Shown here one piece after another: positions 47,512 through 57,700 of a DNA stretch of 64,000 bases. The notes under the pieces are model-generated. The model worked only from the letters and a program-made list of their open reading frames with translations, made no database searches and was not told the DNA's origin. Made by a program: the position numbers and the translations under genes. Source of the DNA: Glycine soja (Eukaryota; Streptophyta; Magnoliopsida; Fabales; Fabaceae); assembly GCF_004193775.1 (NCBI RefSeq), contig NC_041002.1, positions 3,893,261-3,957,260 on the forward strand, written 5' to 3'. Each line of letters begins with the position of its first letter. Position 1 is the stretch's first letter.

Positions 47512-49130
47512 CATTAGGCCATTAGCATGTATCTTATTAAATTCTATTTGTATATAAAGATTATAATTACTTGGACCAGAGAAGAGTGTTGCCCGACTAA
47601 TAACTTGTTTGAGTAAGCATATTTAGGAATACTTAATTTGATAAAGAAATAAGAAGAAAAATGAAAGAAATTTCTTCTAAATTAATATTAACTTATTAAT
47701 TTATAAAAAATTTCTTGTATAATTTCCTTTAAAAGATAAAAAAAATATTTCTATAAATTATTTTATGCATAAATTAATTTGAACTTGTAGAAAAACTCAT
47801 TTTATTTTTTATTCTTATTTTCTTTTTTGTAAAAGTATTTCTAGATAAGCTCATTCGAACATGTCCTAATCCATTTTTACATACATTTTTGGAAACAGAA
47901 TTTGGCATACATAATTTAAACACATCAATGTATTAAAATTTCTAACGGTATCTGATTTCATTTTTTTTTGTTGCCATATATGATTGTTAATAGAATTTTA
48001 ATTACACCATTTAATTTTTGGCCTAATTGTTCTTTTATTTTTTTGGTAAATTTTATCCTTAATAATTAATTTTGCGTATTTTATCACTAATTTTTTTATA
48101 AAAAAAAACTTGAAATTTTTTATCTTTTGTCATTGAATTGACCTGACACTCTAAAATAATTGAATTTTTTATACTCAACTTTTTACTTTTTTGATGAATT
48201 TTATTCCAATTTTTTTCACTTTTTAGTGAGTTTTATCTTAAGGTTTTTTTTAAAAAAAAAAATTGGAGAATTTTACGTTTAATATTTATGCTTATATCAA
48301 CATGTCAAGTGAGCTCAATGAAGAGAGAAAATTAGCAAGTTTTATAGAATGTTGACTAAAATACGTCAAATAAATTGTTGATAGCAAAATTCACCAAAAT
48401 GTAAGAAGTACTTAAGGCTAAAACAACAATTAAACCTTAATTTTATTATAATTTGATCAACCAGGCAAGATTTACTGATTTTAAACATCTCTAAGGGTGT
48501 GTTTGGTTGTGTTTAGAAGGAGAAAAATAGGAAAAAAAAAATTGTAATTCGCATGTGAAACGCACACTCTTTATCCTCTATTTTAATTTAAAAAAATATT
48601 CTATTTTCATTAATTCTATTTCCATCCTCTTCCAAACGAAACATACCGTAAGATTTTGAACTCAGATATTGCATATAGAGGGCACCGCCATTAATCAATG
48701 CATTTGTCTTTTACCTTATTCGGAATAATGTGGTTCATAATTGAGTATATTTATTGGCATTTCAAAGGCTGTAGAATTGTACTACTGTATTCTAATAATT
48801 TAACTAATTAATTGAGCATATCCGTTAAAATTTAAAACTCCAAAACCTTGAGCATATATGAACCATAATATTGTAAAGTCACATATACCTTATTGTATCA
48901 TAGTGGGAGTATTAATTATTGGGCTAGGTACGTAGGCGTTACCATTGCCGGCCATGAAACGAGGAAATACTCTCATCACCATGTTAAGACACAATAACCA
49001 TTGTAATTAATTGTATCTTAAATATTAGATTGACTCTTTATAAACCCAGAAAGTTAATACATACTCAACCAACCCGCACTCTCCTCCCTCTTGGAATTAT
49101 ATTGCTCGCAAGTTAACCCTCACTTTCCTC

Positions 49131-49138
49131 TATATATT
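49131..49138 (+). promoter_or_regulatory. TATA box of the full-length plus-strand MMP
   Basis: TATATATT within TTTCCTCTATATATTACT, about 41-48 nt before the ATG. The leader is slightly shorter than in unit A (AGGAACC..TTAA is missing just before the start). Confidence 0.7.
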
Positions 49139-49178
49139 ACTATTTCTCAATACTTAGACTCAATTTCTCAGAATTAAG

Positions 49179-50201
49179 ATGAAATCATACCTTTCTGCAT
49201 TCCTATTATTCCTTCTCCTCCTTAAGCTTGTTGATAAATCCATCTCTTCACGTGTCCCTCCTTCTTCAACCAAAGTAATATTCAAGAAGATTGGTGAGAA
49301 TTCATTGGACAATGCCAAACAAAAGTTCTCTCCCCAACAGCCAAACTCACCACCGAAGCAAATCGAAGGCCTATCTTTCTTGAAAGACTACTTATCTAAC
49401 TTCGGCTACCTTCAATCCTCCGAGCCATTCAACGATTATTTGGACGAGGAAACCATAACAGCTATTAAGACCTACCAGCAATATTTCAATCTTCAACCTA
49501 CTGGTAACATAAACAACGAGACACTTCATCAAATCTTACTACCACGATGTGCTGTTCCCGACATGAATTTCTACTACAACTTCACCGACCTCAAGTCGTG
49601 GCCCAAAGCCGGGAACCAGTGGTTCCCCATGGGCAAGAGCCTCCTCACCTACGGTTTTCAACCCATGAATGAAATGACAGCCGAAATGAAGAAGGTGTTC
49701 ACAGATGCCTTCACGCGCTGGGTGCGTGCCACAGCTGGAGTTTTGAAACTCACGGAGACAACCTATGACAACGCCGACATCAAGGTTGGGTTCTATAGAT
49801 TCGATGGCCGCTTTAAGAATTTGTTGTTTGGTGGCAGCGTTATCAGATATCAACCTGATTCTAATGTCACCACAGGTGAGATTCGTCTCGACCTTACCGA
49901 TTTATGGGCCCTGCCTAGAGAGGAGGATATGCTGTCACAGGATGGTGTTTTGGACTTGGAGAGTGCGGCGATGCATCAGATAGGGCATCTTCTAGGGCTT
50001 GACCACTCTAACAAAGAGGACTCTGTTATGTACCCTTACATGTTGCCCTCACAGAAACGGAAGGTGGAGCTTTCGGTTTCTGACAAGGACAACATTCTAC
50101 AACAGTATGCTAATGGCAACTCAGGCCACGGTGGGCGCTGGGGAGTGCTTTTATTTACCATTTTGTCTCTTGGATTTGCTTTTTTTGTATTAGGCTATTA
50201 G
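49179..50201 (+). CDS. Matrix metalloproteinase-like protein with catalytic Glu replaced by Gln
   Basis: Intronless, 340 residues, full MMP layout: signal peptide (1-20), propeptide with YLSNFGYLQS..IKTYQQYF (71-103), a cysteine switch written RCAVPD (123-128, Cys124; the family norm is RCGVPD), a catalytic domain, and a hydrophobic GPI-type tail (LLFTILSLGFAFFVLGY). The zinc motif is HQIGHLLGLDH (266-276): all three His ligands and the Met-turn SVMYP are kept, but the general-base Glu is Gln267 (codon CAG). In MMPs this change removes or nearly removes proteolysis while keeping zinc and substrate binding. The structural-zinc loop is also divergent (GGSVIRYQPDSN). The frame is intact with no decay, suggesting a retained non-catalytic role or very recent inactivation. 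A sequencing error at one base is the main alternative. Confidence 0.93.
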   Translation: MKSYLSAFLLFLLLLKLVDKSISSRVPPSSTKVIFKKIGENSLDNAKQKFSPQQPNSPPKQIEGLSFLKDYLSNFGYLQSSEPFNDYLDEETITAIKTYQQYFNLQPTGNINNETLHQILLPRCAVPDMNFYYNFTDLKSWPKAGNQWFPMGKSLLTYGFQPMNEMTAEMKKVFTDAFTRWVRATAGVLKLTETTYDNADIKVGFYRFDGRFKNLLFGGSVIRYQPDSNVTTGEIRLDLTDLWALPREEDMLSQDGVLDLESAAMHQIGHLLGLDHSNKEDSVMYPYMLPSQKRKVELSVSDKDNILQQYANGNSGHGGRWGVLLFTILSLGFAFFVLGY

Positions 50202-50209
50202 GAACATCA

Positions 50210-50990
50210 ACATGTTTGGATTTTGTTTTGGTGTTTCAAACTCAGTTTGGAGCATAAACTCATTTTCATTTCGTATGGTATGTTATAATTATCTTTGAAA
50301 GTATGTTTGCATGCTTATATATTTTATCCGAAATCAAATTTCCAAAAGAAGCAAGGCCAAAGTCCTTCTTGAAGTTATAAAATTAAAATTATCAACTTTA
50401 ATCTAAATATACACCAAGTCTACTCTTATGTTTGGCTTGTTCCACATAAAAATGAATTATATAGTAGTAAAAAATTGTTGGATGTTAAGTTATTGGTTAA
50501 ATGTCTCCTTTGATCTTTTATATTTTATTTATTTATTTGTTTTGAAACATTGAGTTTAAGTTTTATTTTATTTCTTTGTGTTTTTGAAAGTTTTATTTTG
50601 ATATTTTTTTTTGTTTTTTATTAAAAATGTTAGTTTTTTTTGTTAACTTTTGAAATAATTAATTTAAAATAAGTTTCTTATATAACTTTTTTTTAACAAT
50701 GATTGTGTCCAAAACCACCTGGTTACACTAAGTAAATAGCTTTCTTAGTTTGACAATTAGTTTTTTTATTACCGTAATGGTTAAAAAAAAACCCGTAGAA
50801 ACGAGTTTCTTTATATGCTCTCACTCCTTAAGTAATTACTGAACTTAATTGGTAATAATGTTGTGTTATTGATTTAGAAAGTTTAAGTTGTTAAAAGAAA
50901 TATTCATATTTTAAATTTTGTGGAGATTATTGATGGTTGACACTATTTTACTACTTTTAAAATCATGATATATATATATATATATATATA
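50210..50990. other. 3' flank of the MMP gene, AT-rich
   Basis: Probable 3' UTR to about 50,350, then AT-rich intergenic DNA. A segment at about 50,745-50,830 (AATTAGTTTTT..TATTACC.TAATGGTTAAAA) recurs near 55,015-55,075. Confidence 0.4.
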
Positions 50991-51236
50991 TTACCCTTTG
51001 GCTTGTGTGTTAATCGAATTTAGTCTTTTAAAGTTTTTTGTGTTATGACACTTGAGGCTAATCATGAGGAGATATATATGTATCATCTTCATTGTGCGTC
51101 GATTGAATTTAATTAGTCTTTTAAGTATCCTCACAAGCAATTGTGTTTGTAGATGAGGGGCTTTGTATCATCTCGCTTTTATATCGATTGAGTTGCTTGA
51201 TAGTCAGGTCCATAAGGTACTCGATAATTAACCAAT
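50991..51236. repeat. Dispersed 240-bp repeat, copy 1
   Basis: Matches 54,266-54,497: TACCCTTT.G.TTGTGTG.TAATC, GAATTTAATTAGTCTTTTAA, and GCACTCGATAATTxACCAA at the end. Function unknown. Confidence 0.7.
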
Positions 51237-51650
51237 ATTGAATCCTAAATATTATTTTATGAATTTAGAACCTAAAAAATTTAACAATTATATAACACCG
51301 ATTGAGTTGGACCAAACAAAACCTAAGGTTATTTCAGTCCCCTAACCTAAAATTATAATTTAATTATTTTTATTAAATTTTCTTAACTTAATTATAACTC
51401 AATTATATTTATTAATTTTTAAATTTTTTATAACTTTATCAATATAATATTTAATAATTATTTTTGTACAAGATAATTAAAAAATTGAGCTTAAAATGTA
51501 TTATATGAAATTAAAAATTAAACTTGACTCTTTTAAATAATCAAGTGAGAGTGGTATCTCAAAAAAAGAAAAAATAAGTGGTTAAGTTGTGCATCAAACA
51601 TGCACTAGTAACTTTTAATTAATTGTTAAGCTTTGGTTATTGTATTTTTT

Positions 51651-51953
51651 TGGCCTAAAGTCATATATTAGGCCTTGATTGGGCCTTATTAGGTTTCAAT
51701 CAATTATTAGTGCATATGTTACCCTAATGACATATATTGGGCCTAGATTAGGTTTCAATCAATCATTAGTGCATGTGTTACACTAAAGTGATACTGAGCC
51801 TTGATTGGACCATCATTAGTGCATATGGATATGTTACACTAATATACTTGGGTCTTATTGAGTTTCAATTACACTAAAGTGATATTAGGCTTTGATTGAG
51901 TCTTATTGGGTTTCAATCAATCATTAGTGCATATGTTACACTAAAGTCATATT
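51651..51953. repeat. Imperfect tandem array (about 70-bp units)
   Basis: Repeated blocks of GGGCCTTATTAGGTTTCAAT, CAATCATTAGTGCATATGTT and ACACTAAAGTGATATT occur four to five times with drift. Non-coding. Confidence 0.7.
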
Positions 51954-51986
51954 GGAAAGTGGTGAATGCATAAGTTACACATTGAA

Positions 51987-52608
51987 GGCAATTGTTTCGT
52001 GCACCTAACATTTTTCTTGTGCACCCAGTAAATTATTGTAAAGTCCAAAAGCACCACTGCTAATAAACATACGAATTCGTAATCCGTCAGAGTAAGCTTA
52101 CGGATTCGTAATTCGAAAGAGACTTACAAATTCATAATCCATAACACGTAATCCGTTTACGAATTGATAATCTGTATGTTCATACGGATTATAGTTTCTT
52201 TTAAAGAAATTTTTTTAAAAAAATATTTTACAAATTAATTTAAAATTAATGGCCCATACAGGATTCGAACATATGACTTTTACATTATTAGCACAACAAT
52301 CTAACCAACTAAGGTAATAGGATAATCATGTTATAAAAAAATTAATGTCGCTATATATAACACTAAAATTTTTAATGTATATTAAATGCACATGTAAATT
52401 TACATAATAAATTTTGCGACAATTAATTTTTTATCTAATAATTAATTTATTTACCTATATAATTTGCTGACAATTAATTTTGATCTAATAATTAATTAGA
52501 GTAAGCTTATCGATTCGTAATCCGTATGTTTTTTAGCAAGGGTACTTTTAGAATTTAAAAAAATTGTTGGGTGCACAAGAAAAATGTTGAATGCACGAAG
52601 CAATTGCT
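51987..52608. mobile_element. Mutator-like MITE with near-perfect 9-bp target duplication
   Basis: Ends GGCAATTGTTTCGTGCACCT and, inverted, AGCAATTGCTTCGTGCATTC, both continuing AACATTTTTCTTGTGCACCC. Flanks CACATTGAA (51978-51986) and CACATTAAA (52609-52617) differ by one base. 622 bp. It shares the TGCACCCAACATTTTT motif with the MITE at 41,787 and contains a tRNA-like segment. Confidence 0.75.
52255..52325 (-). other. tRNA-like (SINE head) sequence inside the MITE
   Basis: The minus strand has TACCTTAGTTGGTTAGA (A-box-like) and GTTCGAATCC (B-box) at tRNA spacing. The arms do not form a full cloverleaf, so this looks like a degraded tRNA gene or SINE head rather than a functional tRNA. Confidence 0.5.
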
Positions 52609-52780
52609 CACATTAAACCTTAATAAATCATTATTGGACATTGGTTGATGAATATGTTAATTGAAGACTTAATTACAAAATTCCTTATTTCACCAAATTA
52701 GTCCCCCTACCTATATTTCAAAATTTACTATCTTAGTTCTCATTTTAACTGTTGATTAACCATTCATTATTAAATTTTAA

Positions 52781-52858
52781 ACGTTGACTGTACTAGAAAG
52801 TTGACCAATATTCTCTTAAATGTTGACTATACTAGAAAGTTGACAAATATTTTCTTAA
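52781..52858. repeat. Two-copy 39-bp tandem repeat
   Basis: AAA(C/T)GTTGACT.TACTAGAAAGTTGACxAATATTxTCTT occurs twice back to back. Confidence 0.85.
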
Positions 52859-52880
52859 AAAATAAGAAATTTAAAAAAAT

Positions 52881-53322
52881 GCTTGAAAGGACTAGAACCA
52901 TGGTCCTTGGAGTGAATGACACACTCTTTTATCATTAGAACCATGTAACCATTTGAATATTTGGTGTAAAATATATTACTAATATAAGTTTTATGCTAAA
53001 ATAATTTAAAATTTAGTTTATTCTATTTTTATACTCTTATATATTATCTTTAAAATATGATATATAATACTAAATTTTATTTTTACATAAATTGAAATAT
53101 GTATACTTATATAAGCTTTATTTTATATTATATTTTAAATGATAATATATAAGACTGTAAAAATATAATAAATTAAAAAGAATAAACTTTAAATTTTGAA
53201 TTATTTTCGCATAAAACTTATATTAATACTATATTTTGTGCCAAACATTCAAATAAGTATTTGGGTGTAGTGTAAATGAGTGTGTTTCGTCCTTCAAGAA
53301 CTATGGTTCTAGTCCTTCTTCA
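52881..53322. mobile_element. Foldback element with tRNA-like heads on both arms
   Basis: The left arm (52,881 to about 53,060) and right arm (about 53,120-53,322) are inverted copies: AAGGACTAGAACCATGGTCC against CTATGGTTCTAGTCCTT, TTGAATATTTGGTG against CAAACATTCAAATA, and ATATATTATCTTTAAAATAT against ATATTTTAAATGATAATATA. The outer part of each arm contains a B-box-like GGTTCTAGTCC and an A-box-like TGGTTACATGGTTCTAATGA (left-arm version). A transcript would fold into a hairpin of about 180-200 bp. Confidence 0.65.
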
Positions 53323-53889
53323 AACTTTACCTATTTTTTTTGTAATTTAGCCTTAAATTAAAGTCAATTTGGACTTTTAGTGAATGCATAAATTACCCAT
53401 TGCATCTTATTAGGTCTTCATTAATGCATAAATTTTCACTTACATCATATTGAACCTTAATGAATTATTAGTGCTACACTTATGCTTAGTAATTTAAAAT
53501 ACTTAATTTCACAAAATTTGATTATGACATATTTTCATAATATAAAGGATATATATTTATTATAATTATTAAATAATTATAAAAAAATAAAATTATTTTG
53601 TACAAAGCACAAATTATAAGACTAATGATAACCATGATTTATTTATCTTAATCAAATAATGTAAATATTGGTCTTTTAATTTTATTATAAATCATCAAAG
53701 CATAATTTAAAATATTATATAATTATTATGATTTACAAAATAATGAAAATATTGATTTGTTAATTTAAAAATATTACTAATATATTAATTTCAATACTTT
53801 TCAATTATAAAACATATTTAAGAATATTATATATTTATTATGATTTATAAAAAATTAAAAATTAAGCTTAATTTTTCTAGAAAAATACA

Positions 53890-54219
53890 TTCGGTGGCTA
53901 GTCTCAAAATAAATGTCTAATAGCGACCGAAAAATTTTGTCGCTATTGGTATAGTATAGCGACCGAATACTATGCGATCGCTAACTTCAAGTCCACTTCG
54001 GTTGGTAAATCCGTGTCTACAGTGCTTTTGCATTGATGTAAGTATCGCGATCGAAGTAGCGATCGTGTTTCGGTGACGCTTCATTTTGGTTGCGCAAGCG
54101 ATCGCTGAAGCAATTCGATCGCAAATGACGTCGCAATTAGCGACAAACTTTTCGGTCCCTAATAACAATTGAATATTTTCGGTTGATACTTTTTGTTGCT
54201 AAATTGTCTTTTCCTAGGA
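53890..54219. mobile_element. CACTA-type terminus with GCGACCG subterminal repeats
   Basis: Dense copies of TAGCGACCGAA, GCGATCG and CGGTCGCT-type motifs in both orientations make a CG-rich island inside very AT-rich DNA. The right edge TTTTCCTAGGAGTG (inverted CACTCCTAGGAAAA) resembles a CACTA TIR. No matching left end recognised. Confidence 0.55.
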
Positions 54220-54265
54220 GTGCTTGTACTTGTTTAGTTCATATAAATGGTTGTCTTATATATTG

Positions 54266-54497
54266 TACCCTTTAGGTTGTGTGCTAATCAAATTTAGTCT
54301 TTTAACCCTTTTTGCACTACCACACTTGAGGTTGAGGAGCTATATATGTACCAACTTGGTCGTGTGTCAATTGAATTTAATTAGTCTTTTAAGTCTCCTC
54401 AAACTATCACTCTTGAAGACGAGAGACTATGTACCTTCTCAATCATATATTTACTGAGTTGTTTGATTGTTGACCAATTAGGCACTCGATAATTTAC
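54266..54497. repeat. Dispersed 240-bp repeat, copy 2
   Basis: Partner of 50,991-51,236. It begins about 45 bp to the right of the CACTA-like terminus at 54,219. Confidence 0.7.
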
Positions 54498-55122
54498 CAA
54501 CTTTTCTAGAATAATAATGGTCAACTTGAGACAATGCTCTAGTTGTGCCACAAGGTCAATTAAATCACATGTTGCATGTGCAATTGCCTAGGGTGTACAT
54601 ATTTTTGGAGATGTCGACTAAGGGATAATATTGGGAAACTACACTTCAATAATATCATAGTCACACATTTGGCATGAATGAATATATGTCGATTAAAGGA
54701 GGAGTTTGCAAACAATAACACACTTGAATAATTATGTTTAGGTCTTCCAAGTCCTAGGAAAAACCTATATCGAAACCTATATACATGTGTATGTGTGTGT
54801 TATACTAAAAGTTACTCTCTTAAGATTGAAAGAGTTAAGAGCGTTGACGTCATACATTAACTATTTAAAAAATAAATAAATAAACATGCAAACCTCAAAT
54901 GGTTAGGGAACGAATTTGTCTTTTTTGTAAAATGTAAATTATGTAATGACTCTTTAATTACTATTCTTACTTGTCCAAAAGCACCCACTCCAAGTAATTT
55001 TTTTTGTTTTGTATTTTAGTTTGGTAATTAGTTTTTATTTATTACCATAATGGTTAAAAGGTCTCGTTTTCATCAAGTGTAAATAAGAATATGCTTATTC
55101 GAAAGAATGCATGATATTTAGA

Positions 55123-55270
55123 GATGTAATACACATACAATAATTTATATATAATATTATATTTTGTATTTACATTTCTTTCTACTCTAGCTAGTTGATG
55201 TAATACACATACAATAATTTATATATAATATTATATTTTGTATTTACATTTCTTTCTACTCTAGCTAGTT
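55123..55270. repeat. Perfect 74-bp tandem duplication
   Basis: The unit from GATGTAATACACATACAATA to TCTAGCTAGTT occurs twice head to tail (55123-55196, 55197-55270) without visible difference, so it is recent. Confidence 0.95.
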
Positions 55271-55490
55271 GTACATTTTGTTGCACAATTTATTATTAAA
55301 GTATCATTTTTTTAGTATTTAAACTTTATTGATTTCAATCACTTGCAAAAATCAATTTATGAAAATCTTTTGAACTTCAATCAAATAGGTCAATAACAAA
55401 TCCTCTTACAATCTTAGCTCACATTTATTCCTTTCATTTTTTATTACAATACTAATTTGATGAAATTACCTTTTAATTTCTTAACAAAAA

Positions 55491-55607
55491 TTATTATTCT
55501 AAAACTAGAGTACATATCCATCGTAAACTACTCATTTATTCCCTAAATAAACATCGTACACTGATCATTATTATTCTAAAACTAGAGTACATATCCATCG
55601 TAAACTA
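55491..55607. repeat. Two identical 40-bp direct repeats
   Basis: TTATTATTCTAAAACTAGAG..CATCGTAAACTA at 55491-55530 and 55568-55607, separated by 37 bp. Confidence 0.9.
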
Positions 55608-56121
55608 GACAAGAACACATAACAATACATACTAAAGTCTCGTGACAAACATAATGGTCTTGATTTTATCTTATCCTAACCACAAGATTTTTCAAAAAGA
55701 TTTTGATGATTAAGATTTTATAGTTTTGATTTATAGCATATCAATTCATAATATTTTAAAGGATTTTATAAGATTTAGAAGGATTACAAGATTTTAAATA
55801 ACTCCATAACTTTTGTTAGTAAACATTTAAAATTATAAGAATTAATAATAAAAAACAAATAAATGATAAGGTTTGAATAAAGAAACTTAAAATCAAGATC
55901 AATGCAATTTTTTAATATTTTAATAATGAATTGATTCTAATTTTATGTTCTCTTATAACTTTTTTAATATATTTAAAAAGACTTTTTATGAGTTATAAAA
56001 AAATCTTAATGGAATACCAACAAATTTTATTGTACTCCTTAAAAAAAAATCCTGAAAATCTTAATCCAATGACTTATGTCTATCAATTAAAAGTCTTGAA
56101 TGAATAACATAATATTTTTTT

Positions 56122-56499
56122 GGGGTCAATTAAGTTTTTAGACCCTGAATTTTTCTAAATTTCAAATTTTAGTCCCTAAATTTTTTTTATATAATTTTTA
56201 TTCATTCATTAATTTTATGTCAATAATTTTAGTCATTCTAAAATTTTTAGTTCCTTTTTTTTGTTTTTATTGCTCAAAATTATTTATTATTTTATAAATT
56301 TTTATTTTCTTATTTATTTTATATTTGGAACTGTTTTTTAGCAATAAAAACAAATAAGGAAGTAAAAATGGACAAAAAAATTTAGAAAAACAAAAAATAA
56401 TGACGAAAAATTAATGAATGACTAAAATTTATAAAAAAAAAATGAGAGACTGAAAATCATAATATAAAAAAATTGAAGAATTAAAAACTTAATTAGCCC
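56122..56499. mobile_element. MITE with GGG(T/C)xAATTAAG termini
   Basis: The left GGGGTCAATTAAGTTTTTA and the right end, inverted (GGGCTAATTAAGTTTTTA), match over the first 18 bases. Internal TTTTAGTC / GACTAAAA motifs are also inverted. T-rich flanks hide any target duplication. Of the Mutator-like MITE style common in legumes. Confidence 0.6.
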
Positions 56500-57208
56500 T
56501 AATTTTTTATAGTCACTCCACTTGAAAAAAAAATGATATAGAGATTAAAAATTCTCTTTCAAAGGGGTTAGATGATGAGGGAAGAGAAAAAGTTAGATAG
56601 AGAGAAGGAGAAACATGGTGAGGATGAGGGATGGAAGGTGTTTAGGAAACAGAGGGATAGACAGGATCCAAGTTGTGAACAAACTACAACATTTTATTTT
56701 TCCAACTTTCCACATAACTTTCACCACAAAAATTACTTGATGTAGTTGGAGAGCACAAAACCTTGTAAACCCCACACTAAAATCTCATACTTCCAGGGTG
56801 GGACTCAAGCATCATACCTTACAATTGGATACTAACACATGATATGGACCGATCTAGATTAATGAGAAAACAACAAGAACTTAAACGAAATTCCTTATCA
56901 TCAAACTCAATCAGGAATAAAATCTTAGACACAACTATAAAACCAGCAGTAGGTGCACTTTGTGATAGTAATGAGATGAGCACCCAAAGGCTGACACTAG
57001 CAGTTGGTTGCAAAGCTAAAAATTATGGTAAGGTGACGGATAACACATTTTTATTACTGAAAAGCCAAATGCTAGAGTAACAATACAAATCATATCTTAC
57101 CCTATGTTAGCTTAGCTTGAATGTAAACACAATGTCAATACACAAGATGCTTAACAATGCTCATAGAGATTCTTATCAGCAAATTCACAAACATGCATTC
57201 ACATTTAC

Positions 57209-57350
57209 CTCGTTCCTTAGCAATATATGTTCTACTGGAATTCAAGCTCCTTAGTCTCTGCAAGATCTCATCATTTATGTTATGTTTCAAATGCCAGGAC
57301 AACTTAACCGCCACAGTTTCACTCGAAAACTTCCCTTCTAAAGCCTTCAC
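57209..57350 (-). other. Exon-like block of an unidentified gene
   Basis: Minus-strand 142-nt block between a good acceptor (TTCTAATATAG at 57351) and donor (GTAAATG at 57208). It is open in one frame, reading VKALEGKFSSETVAVKL then SWHLKHNINDEILQRLRSL. I do not recognise the protein. It sits inside the element whose CACTA end is at 57,670, so it may be a captured fragment. A second ORF nearby (56,844-57,080 plus, SRLMRKQQELKRNSLSS) is equally unexplained. Confidence 0.35.
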
Positions 57351-57599
57351 CTATATTAGAATAACGGTTTCACAACATTAACTTCAGCAAGTGACTAACG
57401 GAAGCAGATACAATACAAACGCAACTCAGTCTTCAGAGGTTATGAGAGTGTTGTTCGAGACACGTGACTATAATGTTGTACCAACGACAACGGTGTTCAC
57501 CAAACCAACGTCATCGAAGTAATGTTTCCAAAATTCAAAGACAGATATCCAAACCACTGTCTTTGTTTGCTAACTTTATAATTACCAAATTGTCACTGC

Positions 57600-57670
57600 T
57601 TATTATACCACATCAGTTTAGGAGAACCGATGTGGTTAGTGTGTCGTAAAAACCAATATTTTTAGTAGTG
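57600..57670. mobile_element. CACTA right terminus
   Basis: Ends CCAATATTTTTAGTAGTG at 57670, i.e. CACTACTAAAAATATTGG inverted, a soybean Tgm-like CACTA TIR. The subterminal palindromic pair ACCACATCAGTTTAG / AACCGATGTGGT lies just inside. The left end was not located. Confidence 0.65.
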
Positions 57671-57700
57671 ACAACAGAATATATTGAGAATCTTTGCAAG

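Larger units (their letters stand above)
46083..49590 (+). repeat. Tandem duplication unit B (contains full-length MMP)
   Basis: Partner of 41,000-45,022. Lacks both private insertions of unit A. It has extra sequence at about 46,770-47,115 and a longer version of the GTGTGTTTGGTTGTG block near 48,495-48,690. The parent segment presumably continued through the gene end at 50,201, which unit A has lost. Confidence 0.9.

Noticed and set aside
52255..52325. A functional tRNA gene
   Set aside because: Only the internal promoter boxes are recognisable. Stems do not pair and the segment is inside a MITE.
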